Shown: positions 35,196-44,646 of the stretch, piece by piece
Numbering within the stretch: position 1 is the stretch's first letter
Layout: the number at the start of each line of letters is the position of its first letter
Assembly (NCBI RefSeq): GCF_014651015.1
Contig: NZ_BMWB01000013.1
Location: 1 to 64,000 of the forward strand
Source: Streptomyces xantholiticus
Lineage (GTDB): Bacteria > Actinomycetota > Actinomycetes > Streptomycetales > Streptomycetaceae
DNA length: 64,000 nt
Direction of reading: 5' to 3'
Notes under the pieces: model-generated
What the model saw: only the letters and a program-made list of their open reading frames with translations
Databases searched by the model: none
Told to the model about the DNA's origin: nothing
Made by a program: the position numbers and the translations under genes

Positions 35196-35426
35196 TCAGC
35201 GGTCCTCTTCACCGGCGCCGGCCGGCACGGCCGTCAGGCGGTCCGTCTCATCCTGTATTTCCGCGGCGATCTTCTTGAGTTCCGGCTCGAACTTGCGCCC
35301 GTGGTGGGCGCAGAAGAGCAGTTCACCACCACTGATCAGTACGACGCGCAGATAAGCCTGGGCGCCGCAACGATCGCAGCGGTCAGCGGCCGTCAGCGGG
35401 CTCGCGGGGGTCAGAACAGTAGTCAC
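35196..35426 (-). CDS. Small DUF7455-type protein
   Basis: 76 residues from GTG 35426, with AGAAGAGG 4 bases upstream. Seen: RCDRCGAQAYLRVVLISGGELLFCAHHGRKFEPEL, a compact Cys-x2-Cys ... Cys-x2-His zinc-knuckle-like pattern, then a helix KKIAAEIQDETDRL. Matches the small actinobacterial family I know as DUF7455. Its location between a secreted protease and parE is conserved in streptomycetes as far as I recall. Function is unknown; zinc binding is inference from the cysteine spacing. Confidence 0.8.
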   Translation of the reverse strand: MTTVLTPASPLTAADRCDRCGAQAYLRVVLISGGELLFCAHHGRKFEPELKKIAAEIQDETDRLTAVPAGAGEEDR

Positions 35427-35859
35427 GTCGCCTCTTCTCTAGCTCGACGAGCTGTCGTACCAGGGTCAACATCCAACCAGGCCGAAAACGTTCCCGCTCG
35501 TGGCATTTCCTCGAAACTTTTTCCCAAGGTGGCTGTCTGCTGCCGGTTGGCGGCGAATGAGCCGTATTGCTTCGCTCTACGGATTTCGCGTTGCTTGTCT
35601 CGTTTGGCCCTCCCGGCTGGGTTGCCGGTTGTTCATGAGGACGTGCCCGGAGCCTAAATGGTTCATGCCTGGAAGGGAACGTGATGTGCACGTCACTCCA
35701 TCGAGCGATCGAACACATATGCGAAACTGCACTAGCATAAGAAATCAGGTGGGTGGCGTTACATCGGCTCTACCAGGCCTCTGTACGCTCTGACCGGCGA
35801 CCGACGCCGGGCCTTTACCCCACTTGGCCACATCTGAAATTCAGCGAGGAGCGAACCGC
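35427..35859. other. AT-richer intergenic region upstream of parE
   Basis: 433 bases with noticeably lower G+C than the flanks, separating the divergent DUF7455 and parE genes. No gene is supported. A sequence TAGCAT near 35733 could be a -10 element for parE. TCGAACACATATGCGA (35709-35724) resembles a LexA box in its left half only. Confidence 0.45.
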
Positions 35860-37986
35860 GTGACCGCCGAATCGTCCGTGCCATCCACAGCGCTGCTGAC
35901 AGCAGACCGTGACGGCTCCAACTACACCGCGCGGCACCTGCTCGTTCTGGAGGGGCTCGAGGCGGTCCGTAAACGGCCTGGCATGTATATCGGCTCGACC
36001 GACAGCCGCGGCCTGATGCACTGCCTCTGGGAGATCATCGACAACTCGGTGGACGAGGCCCTCGGCGGCCACTGCGATCACATCGAGGTGATCCTCCATG
36101 AGGACGGCTCGGTCGAGGTCAGGGACAACGGTCGCGGCATCCCCGTGGACGTGGAGCCCAAGACGGGGCTCTCCGGTGTCGAGGTCGTGATGACCAAGCT
36201 GCACGCCGGCGGCAAGTTCGGCGGCGGTTCCTACGCGGCGTCCGGCGGTCTGCACGGCGTCGGCGCCTCGGTGGTGAACGCGCTCTCCGCCCGCCTCGAC
36301 GTCGAGGTGGACCGCGGAGGCGCCACCCACGGCATCAGCTTCCGGCGCGGCGTGCCCGGCATGTTCACCGAGTCAGGACCCGACGCCCCCTTCGACCCGG
36401 CGAACGGGCTGCTCAAGGGCAAGCGCGTGCCCAGGGCCAGGACCGGTACCCGCGTGCGGTACTGGGCCGACCGGCAGATCTTCCTCAAGGACGCCAAGCT
36501 CTCCCTGGAGACGCTGCACCAGCGCGCCCGCCAGACCGCTTTCCTCGTCCCCGGCCTGACCATCGTCGTCCATGACGAGCGGGGCCAGGCCGGAGGGGGC
36601 GACGGCGGTAAGAGCGTCGAGACCTTCCGCTTCGACGGCGGCATCAGCGAGTTCTGCGAATACCTGGCCCAGGACAAGGCCGTCTGCGACGTGCTGCGGC
36701 TCACCGGCCACGGCACGTTCAAGGAGACCGTCCCCGTCCTCGACGACCGCGGCCACATGACACCCACCGAGGTCACCCGGGAACTCGGTGTCGACATCGC
36801 GCTGCGCTGGGGCACCGGGTACGACACGACGGTCAAATCGTTCGTCAACATCATCGCCACACCCAAGGGCGGCACTCATGTGAGCGGCTTCGAACGCTCC
36901 GTGACCAAGACGGTGAACGAGGCGCTGCGGTCCGCAAAGATGCTGCGTGTCGCCGAGGACGACGTCGTCAAGGACGACGCCCTGGAGGGTCTCACCGCCG
37001 TCGTCACCGTCCGCCTGGCGGAGCCGCAGTTCGAGGGCCAGACCAAGGAGGTCCTCGGCACCTCGGCGGCCAACAGGATCGTCGCAGCCGTCGTGGCCAA
37101 GGAGCTCAAGGCGTTCCTGACGTCCACCAAGCGGGACGCCAAGGCCCAGGCCCGTGCGGTGCTGGAGAAGGCCGTCGCGGCCGCCCGTACGCGCATCGCG
37201 GCCCGCCAGCACAAGGAGGCCCAGCGCAGGAAGACGGCCCTTGAGTCGTCGTCGCTGCCCGCCAAGCTCGCCGACTGCCGCAGCGACGACGTGGAGCGCA
37301 GCGAACTGTTCATCGTCGAGGGGGACTCGGCGCTCGGCACCGCCAAGCTCGCGCGCAACAGCGAGTTCCAGGCGCTGCTGCCGATCCGGGGCAAGATCCT
37401 CAACGTCCAGAAGGCGTCCGTCTCCGACATGCTGAAGAACGCGGAGTGCGGTGCGATCATCCAGGTCATAGGAGCAGGATCCGGCCGGACGTTCGACATC
37501 GACGCCGCCCGGTACGGAAAGATCGTTCTGCTCGTCGACGCCGACGTCGACGGTGCCCACATCCGCATCCTGCTGCTCACGCTCTTCCAGCGCTACATGC
37601 GGCCCATGGTGGAGGCCGGCCGGGTCTTCGCGGCCGTTCCGCCGCTGCACCGGATCGAGCTGATCCAGCCCAAGAAGGGCCAGGACAAGTACGTCTACAC
37701 GTACTCGGACAACGAACTGCGGCAGACCCTGCTGGAGTTCCAGCGCAAGGGGGTCCGTTTCAAGGACTCCATCCAGCGCTACAAGGGCCTGGGAGAGATG
37801 GACGCCGACCAGTTGGCGGAGACCACGATGGATCCGCGCCACCGCACGCTGCGCCGGATCAACATCGGGGACCTGGAGGCCGCCGAGCAGGTCTTCGACC
37901 TGCTCATGGGCAACGAGGTCGCGCCCCGCAAGGAGTTCATCACCAGCTCGGCGGCCACCATGGACCGCTCGCGCATCGACGCCTGA
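35860..37986 (+). CDS. parE: DNA topoisomerase IV subunit B
   Basis: 708-residue type IIA topoisomerase ATPase subunit. Seen: YTARHLLVLEGLEAVRKRPGMYIG, the GHKL ATP site (EIIDNSVDEALGG, DNGRGIPVD, GLHGVGASVVNALS), transducer region, the TOPRIM domain with VEGDSALGTAK and LLVDADVDGAHI (metal-binding acidic residues), and a C-terminal IQRYKGLGEMDADQL. The variant EGDSALGTAK (GyrB usually has EGDSAGGSAK) and the partner parC 10 kb downstream favour topoisomerase IV over gyrase. GTG 35860 has GAGGAG 8 bases upstream. Role: decatenation of sister chromosomes. Confidence 0.93.
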   Translation: MTAESSVPSTALLTADRDGSNYTARHLLVLEGLEAVRKRPGMYIGSTDSRGLMHCLWEIIDNSVDEALGGHCDHIEVILHEDGSVEVRDNGRGIPVDVEPKTGLSGVEVVMTKLHAGGKFGGGSYAASGGLHGVGASVVNALSARLDVEVDRGGATHGISFRRGVPGMFTESGPDAPFDPANGLLKGKRVPRARTGTRVRYWADRQIFLKDAKLSLETLHQRARQTAFLVPGLTIVVHDERGQAGGGDGGKSVETFRFDGGISEFCEYLAQDKAVCDVLRLTGHGTFKETVPVLDDRGHMTPTEVTRELGVDIALRWGTGYDTTVKSFVNIIATPKGGTHVSGFERSVTKTVNEALRSAKMLRVAEDDVVKDDALEGLTAVVTVRLAEPQFEGQTKEVLGTSAANRIVAAVVAKELKAFLTSTKRDAKAQARAVLEKAVAAARTRIAARQHKEAQRRKTALESSSLPAKLADCRSDDVERSELFIVEGDSALGTAKLARNSEFQALLPIRGKILNVQKASVSDMLKNAECGAIIQVIGAGSGRTFDIDAARYGKIVLLVDADVDGAHIRILLLTLFQRYMRPMVEAGRVFAAVPPLHRIELIQPKKGQDKYVYTYSDNELRQTLLEFQRKGVRFKDSIQRYKGLGEMDADQLAETTMDPRHRTLRRINIGDLEAAEQVFDLLMGNEVAPRKEFITSSAATMDRSRIDA

Positions 37987-38011
37987 CGGCCGGCGGGCCG
38001 GCCGTGCCCAC

Positions 38012-38042
38012 CCGGGGGTGGAGACGACGTCTCCACCCCCGG
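38012..38042 (+). terminator. Terminator of parE
   Basis: CCGGGGGTGGAGACG and its exact complement around a single A form a perfect 31-base hairpin, 25 bases past the parE stop. Confidence 0.85.
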
Positions 38043-38097
38043 TCCGATCCGCCGCGCCGCCGTCCTCCGTAGCATCGGCCGGGACTGAGAGGCGGAT

Positions 38098-39183
38098 GTG
38101 CGTGCCGGCAAGTGGACCCAGTGGCCCACACGGGAGGCCCTGTCCCGTATCGGCGTCCCAAGGGCCCGCATGGCGCTCGACATCGCCCTGCTCGCCGCGC
38201 TGTCCACATGGGCCGTCGCCAGTGCCTACTCCTCGGACGTCTTCCGCGGCTGGGGCGCCGCGCTGCCGCCGCTGGCGCTGATCGCCGTGTTCGCGGCCGT
38301 CGGATGGGGTGCCTGCCTTGTCGGGGCGACCGTCGCGGCGGTGGTGCTGTGGATCGGTGCGTGCGTCATGTCCATGGAGCGGCTGCCGCTCGCTGTGGCC
38401 CTGGCGGTCGTCGCCGTCATCATGCCGCGGTTCGCGCTTGTGGACGACAGCGACTGGGGGGCCGGGCTCACCCTCGCCTCGGTCTCGCTCGGCGGCTATG
38501 CGCTGCGCCTGGACGCGGAGGCCCGTGGGGCGGGTTTCCGGCTCCTCGCCCAGGAACGGGCCGCTCGCGAGGCTGAGGCGGTGTCGGCCGCACTCGCCGA
38601 GCGGGCCCGCATCGCACGCGAGATCCACGACGTACTCGCGCACAGCCTGTCGGCGCAGCTTGTGCATCTGGAGGCGGCCAGGCTGCAGATCGAGCGGGGA
38701 CCCGAAGGAGCCTTCCGGGACCAGATCCTGGAGCGGGTGGTGGCGGCGCGCGGTATGGCCAGGGAGGGGCTCGCGGAGACACGGCAGGCCCTGTCGGCAC
38801 TGAGGGGTGAGATGACGCCGGTCGAGGACTATCTGCGCGAACTGGCCGCGAACGACGGCGCACGGACGGAGGTTTCCGGTGAGCGACGGCAGCTTCCGGC
38901 CGAGGCGTCGCAGGCCGTACGCCGGGTGGCGCAGGAAGCTCTGACCAATGTGCGCAAGCACGCGCCAGGGGCCGAGGTGCGTCTGGTGCTCGGCTACCTC
39001 ACGGACGAAGTCTCCCTGGAGATCCGGGATTTCGGCGGCCGGGGGAAGGCCGGTGACCTCACGGTGTCCGGTGCCGGGTACGGTCTGCTCGGGATGCGGG
39101 AGCGCGCGGAACTGCTCGGCGGCACGCTCGAAGCGGGACCGGAGGGGAAGGGGTTCGCGGTGCGGCTGCGGGTGCCGGCGTGA
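38098..39183 (+). CDS. NarL-type sensor histidine kinase
   Basis: 361-residue membrane histidine kinase. About four hydrophobic segments lie in residues 24-140 (ALDIALLAALSTWAVAS, LPPLALIAVFAAVGWGAC, ATVAAVVLWIGAC, LAVALAVVAVIMP). A HisKA_3 dimerization domain follows with the phosphoacceptor His in ERARIAREIHDVLAHSLSAQ, then a HATPase with RRVAQEALTNVRKHAPGA and GAGYGLLGMRERAELLGG. There is no large extracellular sensor, so it probably senses a membrane signal. GTG 38098 has GAGAGG 5 bases upstream. The stop overlaps the start of the response regulator by 4 bases (GTGA), so the two are translationally coupled. Confidence 0.92.
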   Translation: MRAGKWTQWPTREALSRIGVPRARMALDIALLAALSTWAVASAYSSDVFRGWGAALPPLALIAVFAAVGWGACLVGATVAAVVLWIGACVMSMERLPLAVALAVVAVIMPRFALVDDSDWGAGLTLASVSLGGYALRLDAEARGAGFRLLAQERAAREAEAVSAALAERARIAREIHDVLAHSLSAQLVHLEAARLQIERGPEGAFRDQILERVVAARGMAREGLAETRQALSALRGEMTPVEDYLRELAANDGARTEVSGERRQLPAEASQAVRRVAQEALTNVRKHAPGAEVRLVLGYLTDEVSLEIRDFGGRGKAGDLTVSGAGYGLLGMRERAELLGGTLEAGPEGKGFAVRLRVPA

Positions 39184-39854
39184 CCGGGGAGGTGGCCCGG
39201 GTCGTCGTCGCCGACGACCAGGCGGTGGTACGCGAGGGCATCGTGATGCCGCTGGGACTCCTGCCCGGCATCGAGGTCGTCGGCTCCGCGAAGGACGGGG
39301 CGGAGGCGGTGGCGCTCGTGGCCGAACTCGCCCCCGACGTCGTCCTGATGGACCTGCGGATGCCACGCGTCGACGTGGTCGAGGCGACCCGCCTGATCCG
39401 CGAGGAGCACCCCGCCACCCAGGTCGTCGTGCTCACCACCTACGCGGACGACGACTCGCTCTTCCCCGCGCTGCGGGCCGGGGCACGGGGCTACCTCACC
39501 AAGGACGCCGACGGGGACGAGATCGTCCGGGCGATCCAGCAGGTCGTCGCCGGGCGGGCCGGGCTGTCCCCGGTGGTCCAGCGCCGGCTCCTCGAACAGG
39601 TCACGGCGGAGCCGGCTCCGTCCGGTCCGAGGCTTCCCGCCGGACTGACCGCACGCGAGGGCGAGGTGCTCACGCTGATCGCCGAGGGCCTGGGCAACGC
39701 CGACATCGCGGGGCGGCTCGGCATTTCCACCGCCACGGTGAAGACCCACATCAACAACCTGTTCGCCAAGGCCGGACTCCACGACCGGGCCCAGGCGGTC
39801 CGATACGCCTATCGCGAGGGTCTTGCGCAGCCGCCTGGGACGAACGTCACCTGA
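39180..39854 (+). CDS. NarL/LuxR-type response regulator
   Basis: 224-residue response regulator. The receiver domain has the acidic pocket VVVADDQAVVREG, phosphoacceptor Asp in PDVVLMDLRMP, the Thr/Lys pair in VVLTTYADD and GYLTKDADG. The LuxR helix-turn-helix is LTAREGEVLTLIAEGLGNADIAGRLGISTATVKTHINNLFAKAGL. The start overlaps the kinase stop. The direct regulon is unknown; a DUF485/symporter operon follows 93 bases downstream and could be a target, which is inference from position only. Confidence 0.93.
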   Translation: MTGEVARVVVADDQAVVREGIVMPLGLLPGIEVVGSAKDGAEAVALVAELAPDVVLMDLRMPRVDVVEATRLIREEHPATQVVVLTTYADDDSLFPALRAGARGYLTKDADGDEIVRAIQQVVAGRAGLSPVVQRRLLEQVTAEPAPSGPRLPAGLTAREGEVLTLIAEGLGNADIAGRLGISTATVKTHINNLFAKAGLHDRAQAVRYAYREGLAQPPGTNVT

Positions 39855-39947
39855 TGGGGTGAAGACCTCGAGAGAAGAGTCCGGGATCTTCCCACTCTGT
39901 CCATCCTTGGGTAGGCGGCCGAAACGGTTCGTCGGCAAGGAGAGTCG

Positions 39948-40430
39948 ATGGTGGAGAAGCAGGAAGACCGGGACGTCGCCCCGGTGCGGCTCGATGACCC
40001 GTGGTGCGACGCGCTGGCCTCCGGCTGGAGCGACCGGGACGGCACCGGAGCCCCGGCTCCCGAGAGGCCGCTCGCCACAGGGGACGGCCCAACGGCCGGA
40101 CCGAGCGCCGGTGACATCTACCTGGAGGTGCAGCGCAGCGAGGCCTTCCAGGAAGTGCGTGCCCGCTACCGGCGGTTCGTCGTGCCCGCCTGCGCCGCCT
40201 TCCTCGTCTGGTACCTGGCATACGTCGTCGCGGCGACGACCGCGCCCGGGCTGATGGCGAGGCCCGTCGCCGGGGCGGTGAACGTGGCGATGGTCGCGGG
40301 TCTCGCGCAGTTCCTCACCACGTTCCTGCTGACCTGGGCCTATGCCCGCCATGCGAGGCTGCGGCGGGACCGGGCCGCGCTGGACCTGCGGTGGGACACC
40401 CAGGAGATGACCAGGGCGGTCGGGCGGTGA
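39948..40430 (+). CDS. DUF485 membrane protein
   Basis: 160-residue protein with a polar ~55-residue N-terminal extension and a C-terminal DUF485 domain: EAFQEVRARYRRFVVPACAAFLVWYLAYVVAATTAP and VNVAMVAGLAQFLTTFLLTWAYARHARLRRDRAALDLR, two transmembrane helices. DUF485 proteins (YjcH) regularly accompany acetate/solute symporters of the ActP kind. AAGGAGAG lies just upstream of ATG 39948. The stop overlaps the start of the symporter by 4 bases (GTGA), indicating coupled translation. Confidence 0.9.
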   Translation: MVEKQEDRDVAPVRLDDPWCDALASGWSDRDGTGAPAPERPLATGDGPTAGPSAGDIYLEVQRSEAFQEVRARYRRFVVPACAAFLVWYLAYVVAATTAPGLMARPVAGAVNVAMVAGLAQFLTTFLLTWAYARHARLRRDRAALDLRWDTQEMTRAVGR

Positions 40431-42028
40431 ACGGGGATCACCAGGCGCTCGCCCTGCTGCTGTTCAGCGCGTTCATCGCCGTCACTCTCGCCATCACCAC
40501 ATGGGTGAGCCGCAACAGGCACGGTTCCGCCGAGGAGTTCTACGTGGGCGGGCGGCTGTTCTCCCCGATGGAGAACGGCTTCGCCATCGCCGGCGACTAC
40601 ATGTCCGCCGCCTCCTTCCTCGGCATCTCCGGACTCATCGCGCTCTACGGCTACGACGGAATGCTCTACTCCGTGGGCTTCCTGGTCGCCTGGCTGGTCG
40701 TGCTGCTGCTCGTCGCTGAACTGGTCCGCAACTGCGGCCGGTTCACCCTTGCCGACGTTCTCGCCGCGCGGATGAGGGAACGGCCCGTACGTATCGCGGC
40801 GGGAACTTCCTCGGTCACCGTCTGCGTTCTCTACCTGGTGGCGCAGATGGTGGGAGCCGGCAGCCTGGTCGCGCTGCTGCTCGGCGGGACGAGCGCGGCC
40901 GCGCGCTCGTGGACCGTCGTCGGCGTCGGCGCCCTGATGGTGATCTATGTGTCGCTGGGAGGGATGCGGGCAACCACCTGGATCCAGATCGTGAAGGCCG
41001 TGCTGCTGATGGCAGGCGCGATCGCCATGACCGTGATGGTGCTGATGCGTTTCCACGGCGACTTCGGCCGACTGCTCAACTCCGCTGCCGCACGCAGCGG
41101 TCAGGGCATGGACTTCCTCGCCCCCGGCCTCAGGTACGGCGGGGACTGGACCGCGTCCCTGGACTTCATCAGTCTCGGTCTGGCGCTCGTCCTCGGCACG
41201 GCAGGGCTGCCGCACATCCTCTCCCGCTTCTACACGGTGCCGACCGCGCGGGCCGCCCGCCGCTCGGTCGTCTGGTCCATCGGTCTCATCGGCAGCTTCT
41301 ATCTGATGACGATCGTGCTCGGCTTCGGAGCGGCCGCCGTGGTCGGCACCGAGGAGGTCCGGGCCTCCAACGCCGCCGGCAACACCGCCGTGCCGCTGCT
41401 CGCCCTCGACCTCGGCGGGGGAGCCGGCTCCACCGGGGGCACCGTGTTGTTCGCGGTCGTGGCGGCCGTGGCGTTCGCGACGATCCTGGCCGTCGTCGCG
41501 GGTATCACCCTGGCCTCCTCGGCGTCCGTCGCCCACGATCTGTACGCGACGCTGCGGAGCCGGGGCCAGTCCGGCCGGCAGCCGTACGGCGAGGTCGCCG
41601 TGGCCCGGGTGGCCGCTGTCTGCATCGGCGCGGTCGCGATCGCACTAGGGCTGCTGGCACGCGATCTGAATGTCGCCTTCCTCGTGGGCCTGGCCTTTGC
41701 CGTCGCCGCCTCCGCCAACCTTCCGGTCCTGCTCTACTCGCTGTTCTGGCGGAACTTCACCACGCGTGGGGCCGTCTGGTCCGTCTACGGGGGGCTGGTA
41801 CCGGCCGTGCTGCTGGTGGTTCTGTCCCCGGTCGTCTCCGGCAGTGAGCAGTCCCTCTTCCCCGGCGTGGACTTCCACGTCTTCCCGCTGGAGAATCCGG
41901 GACTCGTCTCCATCCCGCTCGGCTTCCTGGCCGGCTGGATCGGCACGGTCGTCTCGTCGGAGCCGCCGGACCCGGCGAAGCACGCCGAGACCGAGGTGCG
42001 GGCGCTGACCGGAGCCGGCGCCGTCTGA
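40427..42028 (+). CDS. Sodium:solute (acetate-type) symporter
   Basis: 533-residue SSS-family transporter, ActP-like, with 13 or so transmembrane segments. Seen: LAITTWVSRNRHGSAEEFYVGGR, GFAIAGDYMSAASFLGISGLIALYGYDG (family signature for ActP), RPVRIAAGTSSVTVCVLYLVAQMVGAGSL, VYVSLGGMRATTWIQIVKAVLL and LGTAGLPHILSRFYTV. It probably imports acetate or another short monocarboxylate with sodium. GTG 40427 overlaps the DUF485 stop. Convergent with a CitB-like response regulator, a pairing that hints at carboxylate-responsive control but does not prove it. Confidence 0.9.
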   Translation: MNGDHQALALLLFSAFIAVTLAITTWVSRNRHGSAEEFYVGGRLFSPMENGFAIAGDYMSAASFLGISGLIALYGYDGMLYSVGFLVAWLVVLLLVAELVRNCGRFTLADVLAARMRERPVRIAAGTSSVTVCVLYLVAQMVGAGSLVALLLGGTSAAARSWTVVGVGALMVIYVSLGGMRATTWIQIVKAVLLMAGAIAMTVMVLMRFHGDFGRLLNSAAARSGQGMDFLAPGLRYGGDWTASLDFISLGLALVLGTAGLPHILSRFYTVPTARAARRSVVWSIGLIGSFYLMTIVLGFGAAAVVGTEEVRASNAAGNTAVPLLALDLGGGAGSTGGTVLFAVVAAVAFATILAVVAGITLASSASVAHDLYATLRSRGQSGRQPYGEVAVARVAAVCIGAVAIALGLLARDLNVAFLVGLAFAVAASANLPVLLYSLFWRNFTTRGAVWSVYGGLVPAVLLVVLSPVVSGSEQSLFPGVDFHVFPLENPGLVSIPLGFLAGWIGTVVSSEPPDPAKHAETEVRALTGAGAV

Positions 42029-42080
42029 CACCGGGGCAGTGCCCGACCGCGCCCGGCGACCTGACCGGAGCGCGTGGTCC

Positions 42081-42761
42081 TCAGGTGCTCGGCACCCACA
42101 CATAGCGGTGCTCCGGGCGGCCCGTCTCGCCGTACCGGAGAGTCAGCCGCACCCTGCTCGTCCGCTCAAGAAGCTTCAGATAGCGCTGGGCGGTCTGCCG
42201 GCTCACCCCCGCCAGTTCCGCGATCTGCTGTGCCGAGAGAGGGCCGTCGGCAGCCAGCAGGACCTGCCGCACCACCTCGGCGGTGGTCGGTGAGTGCCCC
42301 TTCGGCAGCTCCGGGGCGATCGTACCGGCCGACAGAGTGCCGAAGATCCTGTCCACCTCTGCCTGTTCGGCCTCGCCAACGCTGTCGAGCGTCCGCCGCA
42401 GCGTCGCGTAGGCCTCCAGCTTGGCCCGCAGTCCGGCGAAGTTGAACGGCTTGACAAGGTACTGGAGCGCGCCGTGACGCATGGCCGCCTGGACGGTGGC
42501 CACGTCCCTGGCGGCCGTCACCATGATCACATCCGTCTGGTGGCCGAGAGCGCGGAGCTCGCGGACGACCGACAGCCCGTTCTCGTCCGGCAGATAGTGG
42601 TCGAGCAGGACCAGATCGACGCGCATCTCGGCGAGCCGGGCGAGCGCCTCCGCGGCCGAATGGGCCAGCGCCACGACCCGGAAGCCCTCGACCTTGGCGA
42701 CATAGGCGGCGTTGATCTCCGCGACCCGGGTGTCGTCGTCCACGACCAGTACGTCGATCAT
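42081..42761 (-). CDS. CitB/DpiA-type response regulator
   Basis: 226-residue response regulator of the CitB/DcuR/DpiA type. Receiver: IDVLVVDDDTRVAEINAAY, phosphoacceptor Asp in DLVLLDHYLPDENGLSV, MVTAARD and YLVKPFNF. The C-terminal part is an unusual HTH rather than LuxR or OmpR: LSAQQIAELAGVSRQTAQRYLKLLE, typical of CitB-family regulators. Its ATG overlaps the TGA of the sensor gene (ATGA), so the pair is coupled. The family responds to citrate or C4-dicarboxylates; the neighbouring symporter and citrate synthases fit that theme. Confidence 0.92.
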   Translation of the reverse strand: MIDVLVVDDDTRVAEINAAYVAKVEGFRVVALAHSAAEALARLAEMRVDLVLLDHYLPDENGLSVVRELRALGHQTDVIMVTAARDVATVQAAMRHGALQYLVKPFNFAGLRAKLEAYATLRRTLDSVGEAEQAEVDRIFGTLSAGTIAPELPKGHSPTTAEVVRQVLLAADGPLSAQQIAELAGVSRQTAQRYLKLLERTSRVRLTLRYGETGRPEHRYVWVPST

Positions 42762-44464
42762 CAGCCCTGCCGGACCGCTTGTGCGCCGGGCACCACGGCG
42801 CCTCCGACGTCCGCCACCACCGCCGATGCGGCGTCCGCGTCGTTCGGGCCTCTCTCCGCCAGCGCATCGGGCAGCACGACGCTGAACTCGGCGCCCCCGG
42901 CCGCGGACGTGCGGACCGCCGCGCTGCCGCCCTGCCGCTCCGCGAACCTTCGCACCAGCGGCAGCCCCAGGCCGCGCTTGCCGTGGGCGGGCAGTTCCTT
43001 GGTGGTCCAGCCCTCCGTGAAGATCAGCTCACGCTGTTCGGCCGGGACACCGGGGCCGCTGTCCGAGACGCGCAGCACCACCGTGCGTCCCTCCGTGTGC
43101 AGCTCGACCTCGACCCTCGGGTCCTCTGTGCCCGCAGCCGCGTCGAGCGCGTTGTCCACGAGGTTGCCGACCACCGTCACCAGTCCCCGCGGATCCACCA
43201 GCCGATCGGGCAGCAGCGTCGCGGGAGCGATGCGCAGGGAGACCCCGCGCTCCGCGGCGACCGTCGCCTTGCCGACCAGCAGCGCGGCGAGCAGCGGGTC
43301 GTGGATCCGCTCGGTGACCTGCTCGGCGGTCGTCCGGTGCACCCCGACCACTTCGGTGACGAACTCCGCCGCCTCCCGGTGCATCTCCAGTTCCAGCAGA
43401 CCCAGCAGGGTGTGCAGCCGGTTGGCGTGCTCGTGGTCCTGGGCCCGCAGCGCGTCGATCAGCCCGCGGGTGGAGTCCAGTTCCCGGCCCAGCTGCTCGA
43501 GCTCGGTGCGGTCGCGGAGCGTGGCGACGGCGCCGCCGTCGTCGGTCGGCATCCGGTTGGCGACGAGCACCCGGCTGCCCCGTACGGTCAGCAGATCGTC
43601 CCCGTGCACCCGACCCGCCAGGACGTCGCCGGTGCGTCCCTCGCCCAGCACCTCGTCCAGCGACCGGCCGATGGCCTCGGGGCCCACGCCGAGCAGCCGC
43701 TGGGCCTCGTCGTTGAGCAGCCGGATGCGGCTCGCGGCGTCGAGGGCCACGACGCCTTCCCTGATGCCGTGCAGCATCGCCTCGCGCTCGGCGAGGAGGG
43801 CGGAGATGTCGGAGAAGGCAAGGTCATGGGTCTGCCGCTGGAGCCTGCGGGAGATCAGGTACGCGGCGAGCGCTCCGACGGCCAGCGCACCCCCGGCATA
43901 GGCGATGAGCCCCGGGATCGCCGCCAGCAGCCTGGCCCGGACACTGTCGTACTCGATGCCGACGGACACCGCGCCGACGATCGTGCCGTCCGCGTCTCGC
44001 AGCGGCACCTTGCCGCGGGCGGAGCGGCCGAGCGTGCCGCTGTCGATCTCCATCACTTCCTCCCCGGCCAGCGCCTCGCTCGGGTCGGTGGAGACGGTGC
44101 GGCCGATCCGGTCGGGGGAGGTGTGGGACCAGCGCACCCCGCGGTGGTCCATGACCACGATGTACTCGGCGCCGGTGGCCTGCCTGATCCGCTCTGCCTC
44201 CGCCTGAACCGGGCCGTCGGCGGCCGGCCGGGAGTCGGTCAGGTCCTCCGCGAGCTCCGGTGACGCGGTGGTCTCCGCGATGGCGAGCGCGCGGCGCATC
44301 GCCTGGTCGTCGAGCTGGGCGCTGAGCGGCGCGAGGAACAGGCCGGTGGCCAGCGCGGTGACCCCGGTGACGATCGTCAGCTGCATCAGCAGGACCTGGG
44401 AGAACACCCGCTGCGGCCAGCCGAACCGCCGTCGCCGGGCGGGGCCGGTCGGTACGGGACTCAT
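42761..44464 (-). CDS. CitA/DpiB-type sensor histidine kinase
   Basis: 567-residue membrane sensor kinase. Layout: transmembrane helix 1 (LLMQLTIVTGVTALATGLFL), an extracytoplasmic PAS/Cache-like sensor (about residues 50-165, with RIRQATGAEYIVVMDHRGVRWSH and the characteristic PLRDADGTIVGAVSVGI), helix 2 (LLAAIPGLIAYAGGALAVGALAAYL), a cytoplasmic PAS domain, an SPOB_a-like phosphoacceptor region DHEHANRLHTLLGLLELE and a HATPase (NLVDNALDAA, DSGPGVP, GKRGLGLPLVRR). This is the CitA/DcuS architecture for citrate or dicarboxylates. The start is chosen at 44464 for the Arg-rich N-terminus before helix 1; an ATG at 44494 is possible and neither has a good ribosome site. Confidence 0.9.
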   Translation of the reverse strand: MSPVPTGPARRRRFGWPQRVFSQVLLMQLTIVTGVTALATGLFLAPLSAQLDDQAMRRALAIAETTASPELAEDLTDSRPAADGPVQAEAERIRQATGAEYIVVMDHRGVRWSHTSPDRIGRTVSTDPSEALAGEEVMEIDSGTLGRSARGKVPLRDADGTIVGAVSVGIEYDSVRARLLAAIPGLIAYAGGALAVGALAAYLISRRLQRQTHDLAFSDISALLAEREAMLHGIREGVVALDAASRIRLLNDEAQRLLGVGPEAIGRSLDEVLGEGRTGDVLAGRVHGDDLLTVRGSRVLVANRMPTDDGGAVATLRDRTELEQLGRELDSTRGLIDALRAQDHEHANRLHTLLGLLELEMHREAAEFVTEVVGVHRTTAEQVTERIHDPLLAALLVGKATVAAERGVSLRIAPATLLPDRLVDPRGLVTVVGNLVDNALDAAAGTEDPRVEVELHTEGRTVVLRVSDSGPGVPAEQRELIFTEGWTTKELPAHGKRGLGLPLVRRFAERQGGSAAVRTSAAGGAEFSVVLPDALAERGPNDADAASAVVADVGGAVVPGAQAVRQG

Positions 44465-44646
44465 GCGTCTGAACGGTAAGGGAGCGGCTTCCATTCCGGA
44501 AATGTGGTGCCCGTGCGAACGGCTTGCGTCCCGGACCCGGCTGCCGCAGCCCGAGGGCCGGATCGGCGAACGGCGGCGGCCGCGATACCGCCGTGTGGCG
44601 GCGCATCCGACCCGCCACCGGTACCGGCTGTCCGGCTTTGGCGAAC

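Noticed and set aside
35709..35724. TCGAACACATATGCGA as a LexA box upstream of parE
   Set aside because: Only the left half matches; the right half (ATGCGA) has two mismatches from GTTCGA, and parE is not a usual SOS gene.
35500..35793. A ~97-codon rightward frame before parE
   Set aside because: No ribosome site, atypical composition in a low-GC promoter region, and no recognisable protein.
36373..39366. A 997-codon leftward frame across parE and the histidine kinase
   Set aside because: Antisense shadow of parE and the kinase; composition is that of a reversed GC-rich gene and crosses a strong terminator hairpin.
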